From the NCBI RefSeq assembly GCF_000003605.2, contig NW_003137329.1, positions 419,948-483,947 on the forward strand: a DNA stretch of 64,000 bases, read 5' to 3'. This document shows positions 48,301 to 60,300 of the stretch, one piece after another (positions within the stretch are counted from its first letter, which is position 1; every line of letters starts with the position of its first letter). The translations under genes and the position numbers were made by a program. The stretch comes from Saccoglossus kowalevskii (taxonomy: Eukaryota; Hemichordata; Enteropneusta; Harrimaniidae). The notes under the pieces were generated by a model, which worked only from the letters and a program-made list of their open reading frames with translations, was not told the DNA's origin and searched no databases.

Positions 48301-51300
48301 ACAGCAACCCCAGTGACAATCTTCTTTCACAGTTTAAGTTTTGCATTTTGTTTTCTCTCTTTTGTAGTATTATAATATAATCTTAATATTTTTTATTCTC
48401 TGTAATGTATTACCTTAGTTTGTTTTATTTTATCTATTTACTGTTTTGTAACTTTTTATTCCTTCTTAAACTTTTGTAACCATTGCCAATCCCTCTGGGG
48501 AATGTGTAAGTGTTAATAAAATTATAATATAGCTGTTCTAGGAATAGTTTTATACAGATTGACCTGTACTGACCTGAGTATACCAGCACCATGCATCTTT
48601 CCTTCCAACCACTGTCCATCGTACATATAATCTGATTTACCAGCCTCACTGGCTGGAATGATATACATACCATGACTGAAACACCAATACAAACAATCAT
48701 TAGAAAGATCTGGAAAAAAATATAATCTGGAAAATTTAAGTAGTGAAGCACTTTTCATACATGTACACAATCATATACATGTACAACATATTTACGCAAG
48801 TTTAGAATTCCAGAGTGACAAGTTGTAGTGATAGAAGGTCATAGAAAATTTAGATACAATATACTCGATCAATCATTCCATGAACACCAGAATGTTTGTA
48901 AAATGAAGCAATGTTTATTATTATTATTAACACATTGCTTGTTGAAAACCTCCATGGATAGCCAAAATAAATTAAAAAGAATGGCTTCAGCAGCTAATAA
49001 ATTAAATATGAAATATAAATGCAACTTACCCTTGTTGTAACCCAAGTATATATTTACCAGTGTATTTGCTACCATCCGGCCATACCATAATACCCCTGTT
49101 ATGACATAATATTTAAGAGTTCAGTCAATGTATCACTAATGTAGAAATTATGAGTTATAGCAACAACTTGATTTTGTTGATGGTATCGCAAAAACATTAC
49201 TAAGAAAGACTGACGTAGACGTAAACAGTATAAACACTGTGAGTGGTCATTCTTCCATTCATATTTGTCTGCAATGATTTACGGTACTGCTATAAGAGTA
49301 CAACTCACTGCAAGTCTACATTATATTAAAAGAGCAGTGGTTGTTGTGCAGTAGACATTTGTATTTTGTGTGAATAAATAATATATTTTATCCATGTTGT
49401 ATACGTCGCTAAGGGTTCGATATTGAACGCGGCATGGCATGACGGCAAGAACCGCCGCTCTTCAACTCCAAATTTGGAGTAATACTTTGCACATTTTTAT
49501 GCATTTTTTTTATGGTAGTTTTATCATTATTTTTGAAACAAATAACATAATTTCCTATTGTCAACAAAACATGATAAGATTTTTTAATTTTTGTGTAGTG
49601 GAGAACATTTTTTGGATTTTCTTCAGTATGAGAGAAAATATGGTTTTATCCATGCTTTACATATTTGTATCATTATTAAATCTGACTTTAATCAATCATG
49701 ACCTGACAATTATCAGATTATCATTGTTTCTAAAACTGATTTATGAAATCCAACGTACTTGCCATGTGGTTTCCCAGACAACCACAGTCCATCATAAGTG
49801 GCATCTTTATATTTTGAACCAGATTGGAAGACATGCTTTCCATGTCTCGTCAGCGGCGGCACCACTCCGGTTTTCTGCTGCGCTGGTGGTGGTGTGATGA
49901 CAGGGACTGTAGAGTCCTTTTTCTGTTCCTTCTTCTGATTGGTTAGAATTGTATCAATAGCTTGGTTAATAGCCCATAACCATTCTTTTTTATGAGCAGA
50001 TGAGGGCGCACTCACCAAGAGAGAAGCTTCTGGCATATTCAATTGAATAGCATGCCTGAGAAATATGATTAAATTTTATAATGAGTGATTATTAATGGTC
50101 ACTTAAGAAACATCATCTGAGGGACTTTATATCTGCTTTATAGATGCTCTAACTTTGTGCAAGAAAGTCTTGTAGCATTAACACTGTGGTTTTTAACAGA
50201 GAGTCACATGGTCAAGTGAATAATTTTGCCCTTGCCTGAGGTTTTCTTTTGTATGCAGGGCACAACACTATAGTTATGGCCAAGTGAATCTGTTGATGAG
50301 TGAGCCAAAGTATCATAGTGACTTTCGTTAAGATTAGTCATCATGAACACAAACTATATCATGTCACGCCAACACAATTACAGTGTCCCTCTTTAAATTC
50401 AATTCAAATGAACATTCTCCTGAGAACAAATTGGGAAAATTGTATAGCCCCAGATTCAAACTAACTAGCCCCCTCAATGTTTAGCACATCTCCATCCATA
50501 TATATCTAATGTTTATCCAGGATGATAATCTAAATTGCATCCTTACACAAGGGAAGATTGATGGAATAAAATCTTGGCAAAAAAGTAATATTCTGAGGAG
50601 TGGAGCTACATCACATAACATTCCACGTTGCTAAGACGCGCAACACTCTACCATGTATTTCTATGGGCTCTGGGTGAGCTGCTGTGAAACGCCTGTCGAA
50701 GAGCCGATGAAAACAGCATAAACTTTGAAGTAATTCTAAGCAACCAATTTTATATATGTTGCATATGTAAGGGTAATTTGGTTACCCTGTTCAGGGGAGT
50801 TTCAACAACTATCCTAAAGTGCAGTTTTCTGAGAATTTTCTACATTTTTTTTCACCATGATGGTTGCAAGGCGATAAAAATGTCTGGCTGTTCGCCCCCG
50901 AGAATATCACACACACAGTAGAAGAAATCAAAATAAGGCACAATGAGAGAGTGTTAGAGCTGAAAAGCAAATATGAAAATTAGTACTTGTGGGTTTACTA
51001 GGGGTATTTCTATAGCTAAGGTTAGAGAAATCAATGGTAGTGATAAAATGTATGCTTTGTCAGTTACTACGGCAATGTGAATCTCCTGAAAGCTTGCATA
51101 GTTGGTAAGCTGTGTAACATTATAAAGTTAACAGATTAGATGACAGAAAATCTTTAAAACAAGGGAGAAACAAGTTATTTTAATGTGTGCAATTTAAAAC
51201 AGATGGTGAACTTGCACTAGATCGCTGAAGTTGTTATAGAGAGGTTGTTACGGCCTTCTTGAACAAAAAAAAAGTGTGTCATATTAGTTTATTTCTGAGT

Positions 51301-54300
51301 TTGTTTTTCAAAATATCTTTCTTCAGCAACACTAACTTATTAAAACAATCAAAAATTTAATCCACATGAATATGTAAATTTACAATAGAATTCATTATTA
51401 TGTGAAGTTAAAACCAACTGAATTTCAAAATATCATAAAAGATACAGATTAATGTTTTTAAAATATTGGTAATAAATACATGTAAAGCTAAACGAAGAAA
51501 TCAAATGAACTTTTCACCATCAAGAACACAATAACTTCAGACAAACCAAACTTTGTGGAAGTCTGCTGAATTTGAAATCTAGACATACTGTGTAGTTGCA
51601 TGTTTGGCAATTAAGATTACACATTCGTATCGGGGTTACTGCATTTTTTCTTTTCCATGTAGGAAATGTTTAAGAATTTAACAGGCCACCTAAATATCAA
51701 ATGAATGTACATGAAAGCTTTAAAGAAAGAGTAATTTCATAAGTATTGAAGAAGGCACTGGAAAGAAACTAGGAAGACTCATTTAAACTTGATGCTTTCT
51801 GTATGTACAGCAAAATGAGAAGCAGTGGCTGTTAGTATTATGGAAGGGAGGCTATTATGGATGTACTGTGCTTTTCAACACTATGATAAGTCTTACGTTT
51901 GGTTTTTAGATGACTTTGGTGTGTCATTGTCCTTCATGCTGGGTGTGTCAGTTTCTCTGTTAAAAGAAATAAGTAAAATAGAAATGATGCAAATCAAATC
52001 ATCTCAGTCAGATGTATAGAATTCAACAGGAAGTTACATTGATCTAAACAGAAATTAAGAATTAAGTATTTATATAATTAAATTTTAACAAATTAGAAAA
52101 AAGTTTACTGTACTGTCTGAAAAAAAATAGAACATGCATATTTCTCTTTCAATTGATTAAGATTAGTTTTCTATAGACAGTTTTAATCCACTATGAGTTT
52201 TTGCTACACACAAATAATGTAAACCTTTCACTTTATATTAAGAAAATAAAATATTTCTCAATATAAAAAAATAAATAAACGTAAACAACTGTTCAGATCA
52301 ACATAGCATTACCTGGGAAGGTAGTGAAAAAAAACAGACCTGAAAATGTTTACTATCAGTGCATTCTGAATCTATTAAAACACTATAGAAGTAACTCAGT
52401 CTATAGTTTTACTATTGAATGTGAATTGATAGGGATACACAACATTAATAGAATAGATGCTGTTAGAAATACACACATTATGGTAAAACTGGTACACGTG
52501 TGAGGCATTGAGCCAGTGCACACCAGGAATCTTTCCAACTGAACATTACCCTCACCTTCCTCCATAAACATTCTTTACATCAAAAATCGGACTATTGTTT
52601 TCAGTCTTTTCGATATTTGTTTGGTTGAGAAAGGTTTCATTGTACTGCAATAAATTTCAAATAACAAAACTTACTGTGCTTGATCCGAGTCAGGTACAGC
52701 TTCAGCCCATACTGTTGCCAGTGGATACGACAGATGTGAAGAAAATGACTGAAATTAAAAATAAATTACTGAATTAAGTTTATCAATGCGGCAACAAAAC
52801 GTCAACTGAATTTGTTCTTATGCTGATTTGATAGATCATTTAAGGTATTCAGCGTAATACATGTATACATGAACGTCTTAGAATCATTGAAATGTCAGCC
52901 ATTTTGTTTTTGTCCTAGTCGTAGGCTGGTGAAATAACGCTGTACGTATTCATTTGCTATAAACCAAGATTTCACTACAAAAAAAACAGGTTTGAAGTAA
53001 CGTAATCTGATAAGCCGAAAAACTGAACAAACGTCAACTCTGTGTTTAGGAACAAAGAGCGACAAATTTCACTGAATAACAAAAATAAGTCTCTCCTGAA
53101 ATCTAAATGATTTACTGTATGTTTGTGAAATAAGTTTGCGATGTACAAAGCAATTTCAAATGAAATCGAACATGTACATGCATGTAGCCGAATTTCCCAA
53201 ATGTTGCTGAATCGTAGTGCTTTACACTATACAAAAATATATATATATAGGCATGACATATAGGCTTGTTAATTGGATAGGTAGAGGCTACTGAGGATTG
53301 TCAGACAGTTTGTTGTTTCATATTACAATTTTCAAAAAAGCAAAATGCCAAGTCATTACTGCCGAAAACTGAAACATACTGTCAGCCAATTGGAATAGTT
53401 TACTGTCAGCCAATTGGAACAGTTTACTGTCAGCCAATTGGAACAGTATACTGTCAGCCAATTGAAACAGTTTACCGTCAGCCAATTGAAACAGTTTACC
53501 GTCAGCCAATTGGAATAGTATACTGTCAGCCAATTGAAATAGTATACTGTCAGCCACTTGAAACAGTTTACCATCTGGCAATTGGAATAGTATACTGTCA
53601 GCCAATTGAAACAGTTTACCGTCAGCCAATTGAAACAGTTTACCGTCAGCCAATTGGAATAGTTTACTGTCAGCCAATTGGAATAGTTTACTGTCAGCCA
53701 ATTGGAATAGTATACTGTCAACCAATTGAGATAGTTTACTGTCAGCCAATTGGAATAGTTTAATGTCAACCAATTGGAATAGTTTACTGTCAGTCAATTT
53801 GAATAGCTCAATATCAGCCAATTGGAATAGTTTACTGTCAGCCAATTGAAATAGTTTACTGTCAGCCAATTGGAACAGTTTACCGTCAGCCAATTGGAAT
53901 AGTATACTGTCAGCCAATTGGAACAGCTCACTATCAGCCAATTGCAACAGTTTACTGTCAGCCAATTGGAATAGTTTACTGTCAGCCAATTGGAACAGTT
54001 TACCGTCAGCCAATTGGAATAGTTTACTGTCGACCAATTGGAATAGTTTACTGTCAACCAATTGAAATAGTTTACTGTCAGCCAGTTGGAATAGTTTAAT
54101 GTCAGCCAATTGGAATAGTTTAATGTCAGCCAATTGGAACAGCTCACTGTCAGCCAATTGCAACAGTTTACTGTCAGCCAATTGAAATTGTTTAATGTCA
54201 GCCAAATGGAATAGTTTAATGTCAGCCAAATGGAATAGTTTAATGTCAGCCAATTGGAATAGTTTAATATCAGCCAATTGGAATAGTTTACTTTCAACCA

Positions 54301-57300
54301 ATTGGAACAGCTCATTGTCAGCCAATTGGGATAGTTTACTGTCAACCAATTAGAATAATTTACTGTCAGCCAATTGGAATAGTTTACAGTCAGCCAATTA
54401 GAATAGTTTACTGTCGGCCAATTGGAATAGTTTAATGTTAGCAATTAGGAATGGTTTACTGTCAGCCAATTGGAATAGTTCACTGTCAGCCAATTGGAAT
54501 AGTTCACTGTCAGCCAATTGAAATAGTTAGCTGTCAGCCAATTAGAATAGTTTACTGTCAACCAATTAGAATGGTTTACTGTTGGCCAATTGGAATAGTT
54601 TAGAGTTAGCCATTAGGAATGGTTTACTGTCAGCCAATTGAAATAGTTTGCTGTCAGCCAATTGAAATAGTTTGCTGTCAGCCAATTGGAATAGTTCACT
54701 GTCAGCCAATTGAAATAGTTTGCTGTCAGCCAATTAGAATAGTTTACTGTCAGCCAATTGGAATAGTTTACTGTCAGCCAATTGAAATAGTTTACTGTCA
54801 GCCAATTAGAATAGTTTACTGTCAGCCAATTGAAATAGTTTACTGTCAGCCAATTAGAATAGTTCACTGTCGGCCAATTGGAATAGTTTACTGTCAGCCA
54901 ATTGAAATAGTTTGCTGTCAGCCAATTAGAATAGTTTACTGTCAGCCAATTGAAATAGTTTACTGTCAGCCAATTGGAATAGTTTACTGTCAGCCAATTG
55001 AAATAGTTTACTGTCAGCCAATTAGAATAGTTTACTGTCAGCCAATTGAAATAGTTTACTGTCAGCCAATTAGAATAGTTCACTGTCAGCCAATTGGAAT
55101 AGTTTACTGTCAGCCAATTGGAATAGTTTACTGTCAGCCAATTGAAATAGTTTGCTGTCAGCCAATTAGAATAGTTTACTGTCAGCCAATTGAAATAGTT
55201 TGCTGTCAGCCAATTAGAATAGTTTACTGTCAGCCAATTGAAATAGTTTACTGTCAGCCAATTAGAATAGTTTACTGTCAGCCAATTAGAATAGTTTACT
55301 GTCAGCCAATTGAGATTGTTCACTGTCAGCCACATAAAGCTATCAAATCTGAAATAAGAACATTATGCAACAAGTCTGTGTACTGTAGAACAATTTATTT
55401 TACTTGGGAATTTATATTTATTTTATGAGAAAATGTAAGAAAATTTAATTTAGCCAAGTTACATAATATATTGCATATGAAATTAAATCATTCCACAGTG
55501 ACATAGCAAAGAAATTCATGATATTCTGTCATAAAAATTCAAACATGCTTTCAAATTAGGCATGCAATAACCTGATACGAGACATGCAACATGTAGCCAA
55601 GGCACCAATAAATGCAAATGTATTTATTTCAGAAGCTTGAAAAAAAAATTCATGAATTTATCAAGAAGAGGAATGTTCCAGTTGTCTTTAGAAAATTCTT
55701 ACAGCCTATCACTGTGATGCAAACATCAAAATTCATGATATATAACAGTTACTGTGATTGGTCACTTCTTGCTGTTCACTTGTCTTTCGTGATTGGTTAG
55801 GAATTGATTTAGGCGCCACACAGCTATTTAAAGAACACTGCTTGTTTTCAACATCAATGTATTATGATAAATGGTATGAAAATATGCACACCAATTATGA
55901 ATAAAACAAATAATTTTTGCATATTATACAATTATGAAAGTAAGCGCTGAGATTGTGCAAATGTGAGAAATATGTGAAAGCATTTAAATTGGCAAATAAA
56001 CAAATCACATTTTCATGTCACAAGATGCTAATGATGTATTTGCATAAATTATAATTGGTAATGAGATATTACTAGCAGTGTAACTAGGAATCAATGACGT
56101 GGCATATAGCTCTGCAAAGTGTTATGAAACCAAAAGCAGACTATTGGAACAGCAGGCAAGCAAGTTGTCTTCTAGAAAAGGTGTCAGACTGAGAAACTGA
56201 TTTTAATGATTCCTGAAAAAGGGCATGATCGTTCGTAGCGATTATAAGCGAGAACAGCTACTGATAATACCCACCCATTTCTAAACCTTATACCGATGAT
56301 AATGATGACATACAAGGGAGTCAAGACCCCTCAGCAAAATATAAACTTATTCATTACTTACGTCCAAAATAACCTGTTTCTTTAACACTACATTTGGCAT
56401 TGTCAAAAGTTTGGAATATTTTGACTGAATTTGAAATGAGAATTGTTATTTACTTTGAGAAGATTAATTTTAATTGATAATCACTGGTAATGTTAGGTGT
56501 AAATTGGTGAAGCATAGTAATTGGTATATAACATGTATTAAATTAAATGTCACTGTTCTACTACTCAAGATTCTTTCAATTATTCATAGCCATCAGCATC
56601 AATTCTTGGCATCTTGAATACAGAACATGTGTTTATTTCAGTTGTGATTATGACTGCCAAATTTTGTATTTGGTGTTCATGTTCAAAGGAAAGATTGTGA
56701 AAACGCAGAAGAATAGAATATAATCGGCCATATGTCTACTATTCTGTGTATCGTTTTTCAGTCCAAAATTATGTTTTACATTTCATTAATTAATATTTAG
56801 TGCATAATTTTCTGAAATTTTTAAGAATATGTTTTGAGTCAGTAATTAGGCAACATAGTGATTTATTATTATAAAGAATGAGGTACACTTGTAATTATTT
56901 TACATACACACATACATCTGTGATTTGCAAAACAGTAAGTAAAACACTGGACTGTTGACAGTCCCTCGGCCATTAATATGGCCCTTGCTTGAAAGGCCTT
57001 CAGAAAACGAATCACAGAGGGACTGTTGACAGTCTACACATAGCTAAAGATAACATATAGCAACATCAGTAGGACACACTGACAGGACAAAAGCTCACTG
57101 CTATACATTGTACATAAGTACATATACAAAACCAATGAATGTTTAGCAGTGGACGGGATGCATACAACATAATGTAGGGAAGAGATAACGCAGACTGGTG
57201 TAAAATCAATCCCTAACTTAATTTGAATGAACTCATGTAGGCAGGGCACCAGTCGCATCAAAGTTACATTTCAAAACTGAGTGGAAAAAACACCTTAATA

Positions 57301-60300
57301 TGTCTGAGCTTTGTCTCAACTGGAGTCAAAAATAACACAAGTAATGACAGTGTATTAAAATACATTGTATTAGCATGCGTACTCAGGTTGGGGCAGCATT
57401 CAGGTGATCAGACATGTATAGTTACGCAAGTTGCAGCCAAGCTATGAGTAGACTGCAAAGCAATTTTACAGGAAGCAGCTCATTTCCAGCAGCAAGGGTA
57501 TCTTAAAACCAGTGTATTTCAGTGTACATTCCATAATTATAAGTTGAATTTAAATCGCATGCCAATATATTACATGTTGCAGTGTGTACATATGTATAAA
57601 ATTAAACTTGTCTAGACCGAACACTGCTAGAGACCAAGATTGTATGCTGAGTACAAAATTGATTACGGGCTCGGTTTAAACAAGTTTTACTACACACAGG
57701 TAACCATTGCATCGTATGCTTCCCATAACGTACGAAACAACATTTATATTGCCTCTAATATGTTAATATACTGAAGACTGACTAAAAAAAAGAAGTCATC
57801 GTCTGTGCCGAGATAAGGAAAGCTAGCACCACAGATTAGATAAACAATCTCAAGAGGTCAGGCATGTACAATGTAATGATACAATGAATTATGGGAAAAT
57901 ACCTGATCTTTTCCGCCCGGCTTAGCTATCCCACTCTTGCCGCCATGCTTAGAAAAGGTTGAGAAGTAATATGTGATGTTAGTTTAAACGTTAAAGTAAC
58001 CTCGTCGTCAGAAGGGAGGATGATTAATTACAAACTTCATTGTTTAACAATGCATCATTACATGTACATTTCAACTATGGCGTACACAGAAGATATGTCT
58101 GCATAAAAATAAAAAAATTGATAAAACCAACCAAGATGTTCCTGTTCTAAGGAACGTTTAAATGTTTAATAGCAATATTTCTCACACAAAATCTGACAAA
58201 AGTATTGAAAGCTACTGTTACTTTACCCACTAAATTTTTTCCCCGCTCAAATTTGGGTGAATTTGTCAATATTTTCTGTAATTTTGACTGAATTCAATTT
58301 TAATTTTGAACTTAAACAAAATGCGACATTACTTTTAGTTTTTATTCAAAAAAATTGAAATTTTCACAAATTTCATTTGAAAACGAGCAGACTATAAATA
58401 TAACTATTTTGTGGATGGTGATTGAAATTGAGTTTGGTGCTGAAATGGTTAATACAGATGATAACCATTTTTACTTGCAAGGCAAAATAACTGTACTGTA
58501 AAGCTTTGTAAAGGGTTACAGAGCAACTTTTCAAATTTCTTATTTACTTTTAATTTGTAAAGTTCAGTCACATCAACACCATCAGTGAACTAAATTACAA
58601 ATTTTTCAATTCTGAAAACTTCAAATTGGTTTCTATTCCAATTCATTTATCAGTACTTTTTTCTAACAGTGCAACAGAAAAGACAATCACTACCAGTTAA
58701 TAGCAGTAATTTTTTTGAAGTCCACAGGAATCGCATGTAAATTTATTGATTGGTGCTTCATGTTTCAACGCTTACAGATGTTTCTAAATCAGGTTGTTGA
58801 TTAGTTACTGAGTACAAATGCCAGCATGCATGTCACATCTATATTTCAAAAATCTAATCAAATACAAGCTGCTCCCTGATTGGTTAGCTGTTAGGATTAG
58901 GTAGCCAATCAGGCACAATATTGTAAGTAGATTTGCACTGACTCAAAAACCTAAGCAAGGGAAGACAAAATTAGTAATTATCAGGAATGCAGCCTCCGAA
59001 AACACATGTATGCCTATAGTAAGTAAAAGATTCCCAAACTGCTGGTTGTAACCAATCATAGTTGACTGCCCAGTTCTGACGACAAAGCCACTTCAAAAGA
59101 GACAGATACAGATCTCAATGTGACAGTAATGAGGTTGAAGTAAAGATGACAGCCACAGATCGAAAAGTTGCGAAATACAAAGGTGTGTGTTATAGTCAGT
59201 GTTCAGTTATGTCAAATATCGATGAAACAAGCAATAAAACTAAAGTTCAGTATAATAGCTTCATTCTTTCAATTATACCATTGGTGCAGTGTTGTACAGA
59301 GAATTGAGCTAACTGCAGGGGCCACATCAGATATATTATGAAAGCTGTTCTATATTAAGGTGTCAGTCATATAGGCGATGTTAATAATTAACCCATGTTT
59401 TTTAACATAATGTTTGTCAATCCCAAATCCTTTCTAATGACGACATTAGAATCATAGACTTGTTCACAGTCAAATAACAACAATGCATTAGACAGAAACC
59501 ACATACAATGGTTTACATACAATTGGTAATTACCCTCGCGATTTTTTTATGTTCACCTGCAAGAGAGGGATCGCTAGGCAACAATTTCACTTTCCCATAA
59601 TTTACGGAATCCATAATTATATATAATCAATGATTAACCATGATGCTGGAGCTGGAGCTGCCATCCCCATCCCTAACCTTAAATCTAATCCTCCAATGCT
59701 CCCCATATGCCACTCCTAATGACGCCTATAGCTATCTAGAGGAAACATGTACAATTGAATTAGAGATCCAATAGGAACTCTTTCCTCGAGCCTCCCTATC
59801 TTAGAGCAATCATTTTTAATACCCTATCTCACTACTCATCTGACCATGTATCATAATAACATGCACATCAAGAACTCGCCTGAGCCTTTCTACCTTTCTT
59901 AAACAGAGGCACACACAAAACATTAACAATATGTTAAAGCTGCACTCTGATATACTTTCAATTCATCGTTATTCGTGTGAAATATATAATAACACATCCC
60001 ATGCTGGTGTTTGTTTTAATTAATTTTATTCATGCATTTTTTATTCATGCAGGGCTTTCAGCAAAGCAATGTGGTAAACATATCGATTCCAATATTTTTA
60101 GCCGAACTGATTTCATTGGTTGTGAATCATATTATAACTAGGTGGATTCAAAAATGTTATACTGTGGAATACTTTATTTTCGCTGGAATTAATTTTCGCT
60201 GAAAAGGCTTTTTGGGCATTTTGCTTGGAATTTATTTTCACTGATTTTTCATGAGTTTAATGTGAAATATAGAAAAAAAAGTATATTCGCTGGATTTTAT

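Noticed and set aside
53378-55332. CRISPR-like array
   Set aside because: Units are contiguous without unique spacers, and the genome is eukaryotic.
53318-55428. Open frames up to 343 codons on both strands with an eight-residue repeat
   Set aside because: They lie on a 24-bp minisatellite; the period is a multiple of 3 so frames stay open. They sit in an ALS2 intron with no start context or other coding signal.
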